Source of the DNA: a virus
Strand: one strand, 5' to 3'
IMG/VR virus record: IMGVR_UViG_3300036841_000153
Span: 1 to 46,954 of that record
DNA length: 46,954 nt
Shown here: positions 17,360-24,667 of the stretch, one piece after another
Numbering within the stretch: position 1 is the stretch's first letter
Layout of the letters: each line of letters begins with the position of its first letter
Position numbers and translations under genes: made by a program
The notes under the pieces: model-generated
Database searches by the model: none
What the model saw: the letters and a program-made list of their open reading frames with translations, nothing else
What the model was told of the DNA's origin: nothing

Positions 17360-17776
17360 GTGATCATCGTCTACCGCTACAAGCACGCCAAGCGTCCTGA
17401 CGGGCACTTGTCGTTCGACCTGCACGCCGGCGCCTCGATCCTCCGCTACACCGAATACTGGAACTCGGACAAAGGCTGGGAGATCATCTGCGACGTTCTC
17501 TCAGACACGTCAATGTCGGTGGAGCGCCGGCACTTCTTCCTCTGTGGGACCGGCACTCGTCTGGACGCTCTCGGTGACGAAGCCTCCCTGTACTTCGTCG
17601 ACGCCTTCGAGGCCCAAGGCAAGGGATACATCTCCTACCTGTTCGAGACAACCCACCTGCCGGAGACGCTGCGGCTCGAGCTGGACGCGAAGTGGAAGCC
17701 GCGCCCGGCGCCGAAGATCGACGAGATGGGCCGCCGGCAGCGGACGTTCGCGAAGCCAAGGGCGGTGGAACAATGA
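17360..17776 (+). CDS. Hypothetical protein (138 aa)
   Basis: GTG start with AAGGAGAACG just upstream, 18 bases after the tmRNA. Beta-rich N-terminal part with several Tyr/Trp residues (IVYRYKHAKRPDGHLSFDLH), one Cys near residue 43 and one near 61, and a basic disordered C-terminus. No family recognised. Coupled by ATGA to the ParB-like gene. Confidence 0.7.
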   Translation: MIIVYRYKHAKRPDGHLSFDLHAGASILRYTEYWNSDKGWEIICDVLSDTSMSVERRHFFLCGTGTRLDALGDEASLYFVDAFEAQGKGYISYLFETTHLPETLRLELDAKWKPRPAPKIDEMGRRQRTFAKPRAVEQ

Positions 17777-18624
17777 GCTCGAACAGTGACAACGAACGGC
17801 GGCGGAAAGAGCTGGAGGGGAGCGAGTATCCGTTCACGCTGGAGATGGTCGGACTGCCCAGCCTGTTCATGGATGAGCGCTACCAGCGGCCGGTCGACGA
17901 GAGCTGGGTGCAGAAGAACATCGTCGACCAGTACGACCCCGGGCAGATCGGCGCCCTGGACGTATCAGCACGGGCGAGCGGCGAGTATGCGGTGCTCGAC
18001 GGCGGCCGGCGCTGGACCGGGCTCTCGATCATCGGCACCAAGACGGCGCCCTGCTGCGTCCACTACGGGATGAGCGTTGCCGACGAGGCCCGCTTCTTCT
18101 ACAAGAAGAACAAGGATCGCCAGAACGTCCACCCCTACTACCAGATCCGCGCCCGGATCGTGATGGGCGAGCGGAAGGCGCGCAGGATCAACAAGATCGT
18201 CTCCGAGTGCGGCTACCGGCTGTACATCGCCTCTTCGACAGAGAACGACATCCCCGCGATCGGGGCGGTGGAACGAGCGTTCGAGATGTCCTCGATCGCC
18301 CGGGAGGAGTCGCTGACCCCGACCTTGACGACGATGCGGCGTTGCTTCCTCGGCCGGGACAAAGGCACAGACGGGCAGATCATTCGCGGGCTCAGTCGCT
18401 TCTTCCAGAACTACTACGACGACGAGATCGACCTGGACACCCTGGACAAGCTGCTGACCGAGATCGGGCCTTCCTTGCTGATCGGCCGGGCTCAGGATCA
18501 GCTTGCCTCCGGCCGGGGCGGAGGCTCACACGCGGCGGCGATCGCCCGGATCCTGCTCGACCTGTACAACCGAAGCGGGGCGAAGAAGCTGTACCGGCCG
18601 CACTTCGACGGACGCAAGGAGTGA
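17773..18624 (+). CDS. ParB/Srx-like nuclease-domain protein (283 aa)
   Basis: Residues about 20-110 have the ParB N-terminal pattern: DERYQRPVDESWV, then DPGQIGALDVSARA, and the core strand-helix YAVLDGGRRWTGL, where the Gly-Arg-Arg is the usual nucleotide or DNA-contacting turn (G-x-x-R). The C-terminal 170 residues are helical. In phages such proteins (DUF6551-like as I recall) are solitary, not part of a partition pair; no ParA is present. The ATG at 17773 is set by the ATGA overlap. Confidence 0.75.
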   Translation: MSSNSDNERRRKELEGSEYPFTLEMVGLPSLFMDERYQRPVDESWVQKNIVDQYDPGQIGALDVSARASGEYAVLDGGRRWTGLSIIGTKTAPCCVHYGMSVADEARFFYKKNKDRQNVHPYYQIRARIVMGERKARRINKIVSECGYRLYIASSTENDIPAIGAVERAFEMSSIAREESLTPTLTTMRRCFLGRDKGTDGQIIRGLSRFFQNYYDDEIDLDTLDKLLTEIGPSLLIGRAQDQLASGRGGGSHAAAIARILLDLYNRSGAKKLYRPHFDGRKE

Positions 18625-18634
18625 GACGGCGAAG

Positions 18635-18754
18635 ATAACCCGACCGGTCTCGAGGATCCGGGTTGCTGTCTACCGGCTTGAGATCCTCCCCTGCCAGTGC
18701 ATCGGCAAGGTGCAGTGCCTGCGCTGCGAGCTGATCAAGATCCTGATCGGATGA
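18635..18754 (+). CDS. Possible Cys-rich small protein lacking a standard start (39 aa)
   Basis: An open frame ending with a TGA that overlaps the next ATG (ATGA). It encodes VAVYRLEILPCQCIGKVQCL then RCELIKILIG, with four cysteines that could bind zinc. No ATG/GTG/TTG exists between the upstream stop-side boundary and the Cys segment; the first codon that could work is ATA at 18635, 13 bases after AAGGAG. Supported by codon composition and coupling only. Confidence 0.3.
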   Translation: MTRPVSRIRVAVYRLEILPCQCIGKVQCLRCELIKILIG

Positions 18755-19215
18755 GCGAGCCCCCGTCCACCGAGGAGATCCTCGCCTCCGAGCAGATCCC
18801 GGACCTGCCCGATCTGCTCGGGGAGTGCTACGACAAGGAGGGGAGGCTGGTCACGCTTGGCGAGTGGTCGCTGCTGCGCAAACACCCGGAGTACGCGCGG
18901 ATCGCGGAAACGACGGTCGGGCCGTACTGGATCTCGACCGTCTGGATCGGGCTCAACCACGGCTGGGCCTCGCTGCCGCTGATCTTCGAGACGATGGTGT
19001 TCAACCGCGAGAGCGGCGAGAGCGACCTCGACTGCCGGCGCTACTCGACGCTCGAGCAGGCGAAGGCCGGCCACGAACAGATCGTCTCCGAGGTCAGCCT
19101 GTTCGAGAGCCTCGAGCTACCGCCTCAGCGAGATCAGGCTGAGGATGATCGCGCAGACGGAAAGGACGAGATCGACGACCGCCCAGACGATGAACAGGGT
19201 GTTCAGGTCGAGTAG
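18751..19215 (+). CDS. Hypothetical protein (154 aa)
   Basis: Starts at ATG 18751. Central Trp/Tyr-rich segment (VGPYWISTVWIGLNHGWASL) followed by ETMVFNRESGES, which looks like a small alpha/beta domain; the last 30 residues are acidic and disordered. No family recognised. Last gene of this rightward block; its 3' end overlaps the oppositely oriented M23-like gene by 13 bases. Confidence 0.72.
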   Translation: MSEPPSTEEILASEQIPDLPDLLGECYDKEGRLVTLGEWSLLRKHPEYARIAETTVGPYWISTVWIGLNHGWASLPLIFETMVFNRESGESDLDCRRYSTLEQAKAGHEQIVSEVSLFESLELPPQRDQAEDDRADGKDEIDDRPDDEQGVQVE

Positions 19216-19826
19216 ACGAGCCGGTCGAGCTCAGAGGCGTTGTTGCCGGAGAAGTGCAAAAGCGTCCCTGCGGTCGTCCCGATCAGATCCCCTTTCAAAG
19301 GTCGATGGGGCAGATCGTCCGGTCTGAGCACATGGGCGTAGAACCAGCGGTTGCCGGACTGGCCGTCGATCGTGAACTGCTGCGATCCCTGCACCTGCCC
19401 GCCCGGTTCGACCACCTTGTCCGGGTAGACGTGCTTGCAGGAGCAGTCCTCGACCGCGTAGATCGGCGTCCCCGGCTTGGTCGAGAAGTCATAGGCAGCG
19501 AGGAAGCCGTTGCCGTTCGGCTTGCCGTGGTCTTCGGGGCGGCCGACGATGTACTTGGCCAGCCAGCCCTCGACCTGCAAGGGGGCGTGGTAGGAGATCT
19601 CCTCCAGGTGGAGAGCGGCCCAGTAGCCCTGCGCTTCCTGGACATACGCCTGGCCGGTCGCCGTTTTCAGCTGCGGAGCCTGCCCCTCATGGTTCCAGTA
19701 GGAGCGCAGCTGATCATCCTCGCCCGGGTTGTCCCGCTGCCAGCTCTTGTACAGGTTCGCCTGCTGCCAGGTCTGCCAGGAGGTCCACAGAACCTGGGAG
19801 ACCGGCCCCGCCCACTGCTCCGCTAT
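19203..19826 (-). CDS. Degenerate M23-peptidase-like protein with Trp-rich N-terminus (207 aa, non-standard start)
   Basis: The last 125 residues follow the LytM/M23 order: AAYDFSTKPGTPIYAVEDC (metal Asp), RWFYAHV (YaHL-like strand) and GDLIGTTAGTLLHFS. The first metal-site His and the first His of HLH are missing, so activity is doubtful. The shortest start is TTG 19580 with no ribosome site. The frame stays open upstream with plausible Trp-rich residues back to ATA at 19824-19826, placed after a strong GGAGGAGG, with its AT overlapping the upstream TAG stop. I prefer the long form. Confidence 0.5.
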   Translation of the reverse strand: MAEQWAGPVSQVLWTSWQTWQQANLYKSWQRDNPGEDDQLRSYWNHEGQAPQLKTATGQAYVQEAQGYWAALHLEEISYHAPLQVEGWLAKYIVGRPEDHGKPNGNGFLAAYDFSTKPGTPIYAVEDCSCKHVYPDKVVEPGGQVQGSQQFTIDGQSGNRWFYAHVLRPDDLPHRPLKGDLIGTTAGTLLHFSGNNASELDRLVYST

Positions 19827-20140
19827 GAGTCCTCCTCCTCCTCATCCTGGGCGGAGGCAGGCTCGACCAGGGTCTGGTCGCCGTCGCCGGTGCCGCGCTC
19901 GGTCTGCGCGTTGACATCGCCGCCGGTCGGGTCGGCCGCCTCCCCCTCCATCTCCTGACCAGGAGGGTTCTGGCCGGTCGGGGAGCCGGAATGCTCCGAC
20001 TCGTCGACGACACCGGCCTTCTCCAGCTCGGTCTCCTCGCCCGGGTTCTGCTCCTCCTCCGGCTTCTGCTCAACGTTCTCCTCTTCCGTCACCTCTGCTC
20101 CTTTCCCCTGCCCGAGATCGTCATTGCGTAGGAAGTTCAT
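19823..20140 (-). CDS. Acidic disordered protein (105 aa)
   Basis: ATG at 20140 with GGGGAGAG upstream. After a short N-terminal segment (MNFLRNDDLGQGKG) the protein is almost entirely Glu/Asp/Gly/Pro/Thr, ending in DEEEED, so it is probably disordered. No family recognised. It is the fifth gene of the leftward cassette. Confidence 0.65.
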   Translation of the reverse strand: MNFLRNDDLGQGKGAEVTEEENVEQKPEEEQNPGEETELEKAGVVDESEHSGSPTGQNPPGQEMEGEAADPTGGDVNAQTERGTGDGDQTLVEPASAQDEEEEDS

Positions 20141-20181
20141 CGCTCTCCCCTTGAACCTCGACCAACTTGCCGGATACCGGA

Positions 20182-20751
20182 TCACAGCGCCTTCCAATCT
20201 TCCGGGTGGAGACCGACCGCGTACACCGAGTCCCGGCCGGAAACGTAGAAGCCCTCACTCTTGTACCTGGAGACCGGGTAGTAGACCGCCCCCTCGGACG
20301 AGCTCGAGTAACAGGCGATCGCGTTCCCGCCCACGCCGGCTCCGCTCGTTCCGTAATCAGGCAGTTGCCAGGGCATCACGTTGCGGTACAGCTCGAAGGC
20401 GAGGAGGACCTCGGTCGAAGCGATCCGGGCCTGCTGATCTTCTCGCAGCCCAGCCAGCTGGCCGATCATCCTCCTCGCCCCTTGGGCGTACCCCAAGTCG
20501 AACTCGGCAGCGTTCTCACACTGACCCCAAGCCCCGTCCAGCTGGAACTCCTCGCAGAAGGCGAGCGCCTGGGAGAACTGGGTGCCGTTACTTCGGCAGT
20601 CGCACCAGCACTCGACCGTCCCAAACTGCCGGCGCAGGTTCTCGATCACGTCATAGGTGTAGTAGTGGGCGTAGCCGACATCAGCCGTACAGACCGGAAC
20701 CATGTGACTGGGCGCCTGCAAACAGTCGAGCGGCTCCTGGGCGAGAAACAT
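20182..20751 (-). CDS. Glycoside hydrolase-like (TIM-barrel type) protein (189 aa)
   Basis: Sequence pattern of strand-helix repeats: PVCTADVGYAHYYTYDVIEN, VECWCDCRS, DGAWGQCENAAEFDLGY, VLLAFELYRNVMPW, GGNAIACYS and YVSGRDSVYAVGLHPEDW. This order of acidic strand ends resembles a TIM-barrel hydrolase, perhaps GH25/DUF1906-like, as seen in phage lysins or virion proteins. It is shorter than a full barrel. ATG 20751 has a weak ribosome site; a start at 20703 is possible. Family assignment is tentative. Confidence 0.6.
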   Translation of the reverse strand: MFLAQEPLDCLQAPSHMVPVCTADVGYAHYYTYDVIENLRRQFGTVECWCDCRSNGTQFSQALAFCEEFQLDGAWGQCENAAEFDLGYAQGARRMIGQLAGLREDQQARIASTEVLLAFELYRNVMPWQLPDYGTSGAGVGGNAIACYSSSSEGAVYYPVSRYKSEGFYVSGRDSVYAVGLHPEDWKAL

Positions 20752-20791
20752 CCGCTGCTGAACAGACTCGAGACCTCCGGGCTTGATCGGC

Positions 20792-21007
20792 TCAGGCGGA
20801 CCGAAAGCCGGCGTCGTGGTCGTTCCGCAACATCTGCAGGGTGCGCTGCAACTTGTCGTAAGCCCCCCAGGAATCCAGATCGCCAGGGAGCGTCGAGATA
20901 TCCGGCCAGCCTGAAGAGCCCTTCTTCAACTTCGTCCCCTGCGGATCGAGATCTCGAAGCCGGTTACAAGCAGCCTTGATCCCGTCCTGGGAACCAACCG
21001 CGCTCAC
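20792..21007 (-). CDS. Hypothetical protein (71 aa)
   Basis: GTG start overlapping the stop of the ribbon-helix-helix gene (GTGA). Contains an N-terminal helix DGIKAACNRLRDLD, a Gly/Pro turn region and a C-terminal helix DKLQRTLQMLRNDHDAG. No family recognised. Confidence 0.62.
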   Translation of the reverse strand: MSAVGSQDGIKAACNRLRDLDPQGTKLKKGSSGWPDISTLPGDLDSWGAYDKLQRTLQMLRNDHDAGFRSA

Positions 21008-21177
21008 CGACGAGCACCCTCAATCAACCGCAGCCGCTCCCTGGTCACTCCCTCCTGCTCCTGGAGCCAAACACGCAACACACCCTCGATCAAATGCTTC
21101 TTCGTCAACCCCCGGGCTCGAGCAGCCTCGTTCAAACGCCGATCCAGCTCCGGCTGCAGCCTCAAGGTGAAGGGCAC
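21004..21177 (-). CDS. Ribbon-helix-helix DNA-binding protein (57 aa)
   Basis: GTG start at 21177 with GGAGAAG 5-8 bases upstream; the stop overlaps the next GTG. The product has the Arc/MetJ pattern: strand PFTLRLQPEL, helix DRRLNEAARARG, turn LTKKH and helix LIEGVLRVWLQEQEG. Probably a dimeric repressor of its own cassette, binding the repeats at 21576-21609; this binding is inference. Confidence 0.75.
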   Translation of the reverse strand: MPFTLRLQPELDRRLNEAARARGLTKKHLIEGVLRVWLQEQEGVTRERLRLIEGARR

Positions 21178-21389
21178 GACAGCTTCTCCACGATCCGCCG
21201 GGCAATTGCGTCCCGCTCCGCTTTCGTCCGCGTTTCCGAAGCCGCGTACCCGTAGAAGTCGCGGATCTCCTGCTCCTCCTCCGGGGTGAGCGGCATACCC
21301 GGATCCAGATCCTGTTCTTCCCGCTGGCGCTCCCGGTATGCAGCCTGCCGATCAGCGTCAGTTTCGTAACGCCTTGGTCTACCCATCAT
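21162..21389 (-). CDS. Basic GRPR-motif protein (75 aa)
   Basis: First gene of the leftward cassette. It starts at tandem ATGATG directly after AAAGGAGG. The N-terminus GRPRRYETDADRQAAYRERQ is a motif seen in small phage and plasmid DNA-binding-like proteins (as I recall); the rest is an acidic helix and a C-terminal helix AERDAIARRIVEKL. Overlaps the RHH gene by 16 bases. Likely regulatory or DNA-associated. Confidence 0.68.
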   Translation of the reverse strand: MMGRPRRYETDADRQAAYRERQREEQDLDPGMPLTPEEEQEIRDFYGYAASETRTKAERDAIARRIVEKLSCPSP

Positions 21390-21817
21390 CCTCCTTTCGT
21401 TACGAAACCCCTGGGCCCCCGTGGAAAGTTGCGTTACTGGCTGAGGGGCTCCTCTGTACTGCGCGGGGGGGGCGCCTCTCCGGGCGGCCGATCCCCCGGG
21501 GGAGGGGGGTGTGCCTAGGAAGTCCCTAAAGAGGGGACGCGCAGGACGTTTACCCGTGCGGGATTGCGCCCCTGACGTGACTAGGGCGTGACTAGCACGT
21601 GAGCACGTGGCCGCCCCTCGACACCTCCCGGACGGCTCCGGCAGCGGCTGAGAGCACAGGGCTTTACGCCTTGCAAGCGATATTCGTATGTGTTGCAAAG
21701 ATGGGCTTGTTAGTGCGTGCTAATAGGCCGTTCGGCCCATGTATTGCCTGCCACCGTCGGCTACGTTTTGACGGTCAACAGCGCCACCATAGGCGCCGAT
21801 CCCATAGGAGGGACAAC
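21390..21817. promoter_or_regulatory. Divergent control region with operator-like repeats (428 bp)
   Basis: No convincing gene. It separates the leftward RHH cassette from the rightward micro-gene block. It holds CGTGACTAG at 21576-21584 and 21587-21595 (11-base spacing), a partial third copy, two CACGTG palindromes (21596-21601, 21604-21609), two TTGCAA palindromes (21671-21676, 21693-21698), a GGCCGttCGGCC dyad near 21726-21737 and a perfect TTGAC-G-GTCAA dyad (21768-21778) 40 bases before the first rightward start. These look like operators and promoter elements for the RHH or other regulators. Confidence 0.6.
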
Positions 21818-21994
21818 ATGCAGATGTCCGTCAAGGCCAACAAGCTGGTGATCGAGGTTCCGCTCGATGCCGAGGGCCGTCCGTCCAAGTCCGGGAAGAA
21901 CACTCTTCTCGCTACCACCGGAGGCACGTCCAAGGTCCTCACCCCCTCCGGTGAGATCTCCGTCAACCTCAACGTCTACCGGCCGCTGAGCTAG
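21818..21994 (+). CDS. Small hypothetical protein (58 aa)
   Basis: ATG 21818 is preceded by AGGAGGGACAAC, one of the best ribosome sites in the window, suggesting high expression. The product has two short strands (KANKLVIEVPLD, ISVNLNVYR) around a Gly/Lys/Thr loop. No family recognised. First gene of the micro-gene block and followed at once by a strong UUCG hairpin that may act as attenuator. Confidence 0.75.
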   Translation: MQMSVKANKLVIEVPLDAEGRPSKSGKNTLLATTGGTSKVLTPSGEISVNLNVYRPLS

Positions 21995-22001
21995 GGCCGT
22001 C

Positions 22002-22031
22002 CAGGGGGAGGGGCTTCGGCTCCTCCCCCTG
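22002..22031 (+). terminator. UUCG-capped hairpin: attenuator or terminator
   Basis: A 13-pair stem (22002-22014 with 22019-22031, one G-U pair) closed by a TTCG tetraloop follows the stop of the 58-residue gene by 7 bases. It has no U-tract downstream, so it may be a partial terminator or RNA stabiliser that leaves the first gene expressed above the rest of the block. Confidence 0.7.
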
Positions 22032-22050
22032 ACTCGATTGGAGACTCTTG

Positions 22051-22230
22051 ATGGAACACGTAACGATCCAAGTAGGGGAGCGGGTCCGGGCGTTCCACCC
22101 TCGCACGCTGGGCGTCCTGCACAACGGCACCGTGACCCGTGTCGGGCCAATGTGGACCGTGATCGACTTCGGTCCGCTTCACGGCGGCACCGTCCGCGTC
22201 CCCCGGCGGCACGTGCTCGAGGTCCTCTGA
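22051..22230 (+). CDS. Small beta-barrel-like protein (59 aa)
   Basis: ATG 22051 (TTG just upstream is in frame). Five short strands (ERVRAFHPRT, GVLHNGTVTRVG, MWTVIDFGPL, GGTVRVPRRHV) suggest a Tudor/KOW-like barrel. No catalytic motif. Coupled to the next gene by TGATG. Confidence 0.65.
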   Translation: MEHVTIQVGERVRAFHPRTLGVLHNGTVTRVGPMWTVIDFGPLHGGTVRVPRRHVLEVL

Positions 22231-22472
22231 TGCCAGACCTCCACGGATGGCACACCGTTACGACCGTGATCGAGTCGCGGGTCTATCGGTGGCATTACTG
22301 CGCCGGAGCGGACCGGGACACGCTCGTCCTGGACACCCCCGGCGAGCGGCGCCAGCACCAGCGTGCCTGCGACCAGCGGCAACAGATCGAGCGGGAGCGG
22401 GCCGAGCGGGAGCGGCTCGCAGCTGCAACGGAGCGGCTCCGGACTATCAACGCGCTGCGGAGGGCGGCGTAA
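22230..22472 (+). CDS. Small coiled-coil protein (80 aa)
   Basis: TGATG start. N-terminal part with His/Trp/Tyr/Cys (HGWHTVTTVIESRVYRWHYC) and a C-terminal charged helix (residues 45-75, QIERERAERERLAAATERL). No family recognised. Confidence 0.65.
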   Translation: MPDLHGWHTVTTVIESRVYRWHYCAGADRDTLVLDTPGERRQHQRACDQRQQIERERAERERLAAATERLRTINALRRAA

Positions 22473-22570
22473 TGCTTTGGCGCTATCAGGACGCGCGGGG
22501 AGTCACCCTGCACGGCTGGGTCGACGACTTCTGCTCAGGGTGCGGGCAGATCGGCTGCGGGTGGCATTGA
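22472..22570 (+). CDS. Very small Cys/Trp-rich protein (32 aa)
   Basis: ATG overlaps the preceding TAA (TAATG) and the stop overlaps the next ATG (TGATG). The C-terminal FCSGCGQIGCGW has three cysteines and could bind zinc. Function unknown. Confidence 0.5.
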   Translation: MLWRYQDARGVTLHGWVDDFCSGCGQIGCGWH

Positions 22571-22785
22571 TGACCACCCGCACTGTCACGGCCCTAGCGG
22601 TCTGGGTCGCCCAGGTGAAGGGAACGGCCCGCACCTATGACATTGCGGCGGAGAGCCGCACGGACGCCGAGGACCTGTTCCGCGAGTTCATCGCGGGAAC
22701 GGTCCTGGACGGCCGTGCCTTCACGGTCGCAGGCAAGGACCAGTGTCTCCTGGCCTGGTCAATCGAGAGAAGGGAGCAAGCGTGA
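22570..22785 (+). CDS. Small hypothetical protein (71 aa)
   Basis: TGATG-coupled. Alpha/beta fold likely: strand TVTALAVWVAQV, helix DAEDLFREFIAG, strand LLAWSIER. The stop overlaps the GTG of the clamp-like gene and its final codons carry that gene's AAGGGAG ribosome site. Confidence 0.65.
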   Translation: MTTRTVTALAVWVAQVKGTARTYDIAAESRTDAEDLFREFIAGTVLDGRAFTVAGKDQCLLAWSIERREQA

Positions 22786-23327
22786 GGCTTCACAGCTTCA
22801 AAGCAAAGCCGGAGGCATCCGCCTCCAAGGACCAGACCCGCCCGGTCCTCACCCATCTGTACCTGCGAATCACCGGCGAGGGTGACGCACGGATCGGACG
22901 CCTGGAGGCGACCGACTCCTACAAACTCGTTTCGATTCCGGTCGAGGTCGAGGACGGCGACACGGAGGGATTCATCCCGGTCGAGGTTCTCAAGGCCGCC
23001 CGCAAGGCATCGCGCGGGTCCAGCGCCGTCCAGATCGAAGCGAACGGCGGCCTGGTGATCGAGGACGGGACCACCTACCCACGGCCGGAGCCGGGGACCT
23101 GGCCCAAGACGGACCAGCTGATCCCGACCGACACGACCGAGTTCGAGGTCGGTCTCTCCGCCCGGTTCCTCTGGGACCTGGCGCAAGCATTCGGGGACGA
23201 CCGCGTGGTGGTCAAGTTCACGGCCGCCAAGGACGGGAGCCCTGACCCGCTCCGCCCGATCCACGTCCGCCCGATGGGATCGGCCGAGGGTGTGGCCATT
23301 CTCATGCCGGTACGGGTGGGCGGATGA
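22782..23327 (+). CDS. Sliding-clamp-like protein (short DNA polymerase III beta relative) (181 aa)
   Basis: Motif order resembles bacterial beta clamps: RLEATDSYKL (ATDGyRL-like), IPVEVLKAARK (the domain strand-helix), GTWPKTDQLIP (pre-strand WP.x.IP-like), and the C-terminal VAILMPVRV, which matches the hydrophobic MPMR(L) end of DnaN. The length of 181 aa is about half of a host clamp, so it covers perhaps two domains. No polymerase gene is present, so it likely works with host polymerase or other clamp-binding proteins. GTG start inside a GTGA overlap. Confidence 0.6.
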   Translation: MRLHSFKAKPEASASKDQTRPVLTHLYLRITGEGDARIGRLEATDSYKLVSIPVEVEDGDTEGFIPVEVLKAARKASRGSSAVQIEANGGLVIEDGTTYPRPEPGTWPKTDQLIPTDTTEFEVGLSARFLWDLAQAFGDDRVVVKFTAAKDGSPDPLRPIHVRPMGSAEGVAILMPVRVGG

Positions 23328-24097
23328 GCAAGACGGACACAACCCTGCTCACGTCTATCGTCGAGGAACACTCGACGGAGGGCGGCTTCACTGTCACCCG
23401 TTTCACGGTGGGCGGTGAGCCGTGGGCAGCTGCGAACGTCCACGCGGCTGTTGACGAGTGGCCGCGCGTCCACGGGCACCTGACCAACGTGGACGGCCTG
23501 CTCGGAGACAAGATGGGCGAGAAGGTGACCATCGTCCGCACGGGCGAGAACATGATGGGCAGCGCCATGGTCGTGGCCCAGGAGGGCAAGCTGTTTCAGG
23601 GCTCGCGCGGTCCGGCCATCCTGCCGAAGGGAGCCCGCACCAAGGGCTACGGGATCAAGCCGGAGACGGTGCTGGCCGTGATCGACGGCTACCGCACGGA
23701 CGTGGCCGTGGCCATGTGCGAGGCGGTCACCGCTCGCCTGCCGAAGCTGGTCAAGCTGACCCAGGAGCGGCTCGAAGCTCTGCCCGCACCTGCGATGAGC
23801 GAGACGGGCACGGACTGCACGCTCGCAGTGTTCGGCACCTGGCGGATGCCGGACGGCGACTGCCCCGGAGCCATCTGGCTCTGTGGCGAGTACGACAAGG
23901 AGAACGACATCGTGGACGGGTGCGTGATCTACCTGCGACCCGAACACGGCGAGTCCGAACACGGCTCTGTCTACGGGCAGCAGCTGCTGTCCGGGTACTT
24001 CGGGGAGGTGGCCGGCTTCCAGCCGATCCCATTCGGGGAAGCGGTCAAGCTCTGCAATGCCGACTACGAGGATGTCCGTGCGCGGATCCTCGCCTAG
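23324..24097 (+). CDS. Hypothetical protein (257 aa)
   Basis: Overlaps the clamp-like gene by 4 bases (ATGA). Alpha/beta protein with Gly-rich loops (EKVTIVRTGENMMGSAMVVAQ, GARTKGYGIKPETVLAVIDG), three Cys near residues 130, 164 and 174, and a beta strand VIYLRPEHGESEHGS. No family recognised. Possibly a DNA-metabolism helper given its clamp-like neighbour, which is only a hint. Confidence 0.7.
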   Translation: MSKTDTTLLTSIVEEHSTEGGFTVTRFTVGGEPWAAANVHAAVDEWPRVHGHLTNVDGLLGDKMGEKVTIVRTGENMMGSAMVVAQEGKLFQGSRGPAILPKGARTKGYGIKPETVLAVIDGYRTDVAVAMCEAVTARLPKLVKLTQERLEALPAPAMSETGTDCTLAVFGTWRMPDGDCPGAIWLCGEYDKENDIVDGCVIYLRPEHGESEHGSVYGQQLLSGYFGEVAGFQPIPFGEAVKLCNADYEDVRARILA

Positions 24098-24103
24098 CAC
24101 GGC

Positions 24104-24121
24104 CTGCCCCGGGAGGGGCAG
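24104..24121 (+). terminator. Hairpin after the 257-residue gene
   Basis: CTGCCCC-GGGA-GGGGCAG, 7 perfect pairs, 7 bases after the stop; no U-tract. A second small dyad TGACCC-tccac-GGGTCA lies at 24166-24182 before the next GTG. The gap 24098-24218 may hold a terminator or a regulated restart. Confidence 0.45.
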
Positions 24122-24218
24122 TGGCGGCCTGGGGAAGGGGATCACGTTGACCCCCGGGCCGTCACTGACCCTCCACGGGTCATCTGTCAACCGTTCACGG
24201 ATGGGAGGTCATAGAACC

Positions 24219-24419
24219 GTGACGATCAGAGTCTGGGAGACGCACGACGGAGACGGGGATCTCGTCTACTCGATCGCTCTCCAAACGCATAGCCGGACCA
24301 CTCTCGACAAGCTGGCGGCGCTGTTCGGCCGCCCGCTTGCCTGGGAGGGGCCGGACGACGACGGCGACGAGGACCTCGCAGAGGCTCTCCTCGGCCGCGT
24401 CCAGGAGGTCAGCGCATGA
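24219..24419 (+). CDS. Small acidic protein (66 aa)
   Basis: GTG at 24219, 10 bases after GGGAGG; ATG at 24201 is an alternative. Strands (TIRVWETHDG, LVYSIALQTH), helix TTLDKLAALFG and an acidic C-terminus. No family recognised. Confidence 0.65.
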   Translation: MTIRVWETHDGDGDLVYSIALQTHSRTTLDKLAALFGRPLAWEGPDDDGDEDLAEALLGRVQEVSA

Positions 24420-24667
24420 GCCTGATCGACGAGATTCAACCGGGAGACAAGCTCCCGAACGGAGCGATCCTGCTCCGGATCAACCTGCCCAAGTCATGGC
24501 GGCCCGGGCAACCGCCGCGTTTCATCGTCCTGGCACTGCACGCCGGTGCCGGAGCCGAGGACCCGTTCTGCACCTGGGAGTGCGGCGGGGACGGCGTGAC
24601 CTACTGGGGCCACTACTCCCCGGACCTCGAGGATGCCCTTGAGGACTTCAACGAGAGGATCCGATGA
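24416..24667 (+). CDS. Hypothetical protein (83 aa)
   Basis: ATGA-coupled on both sides. Contains CTWECGGDGVTYWGHYS, with two Cys and aromatic residues, and a C-terminal acidic helix (DLEDALEDFNERI). No family recognised. Confidence 0.68.
   Translation: MSLIDEIQPGDKLPNGAILLRINLPKSWRPGQPPRFIVLALHAGAGAEDPFCTWECGGDGVTYWGHYSPDLEDALEDFNERIR

Noticed and set aside
16554-17363. Open frame reading through the tmRNA
   Set aside because: It is antisense-free but crosses the tmRNA structure and overlaps two real genes in other frames; its product is Arg-rich without pattern.
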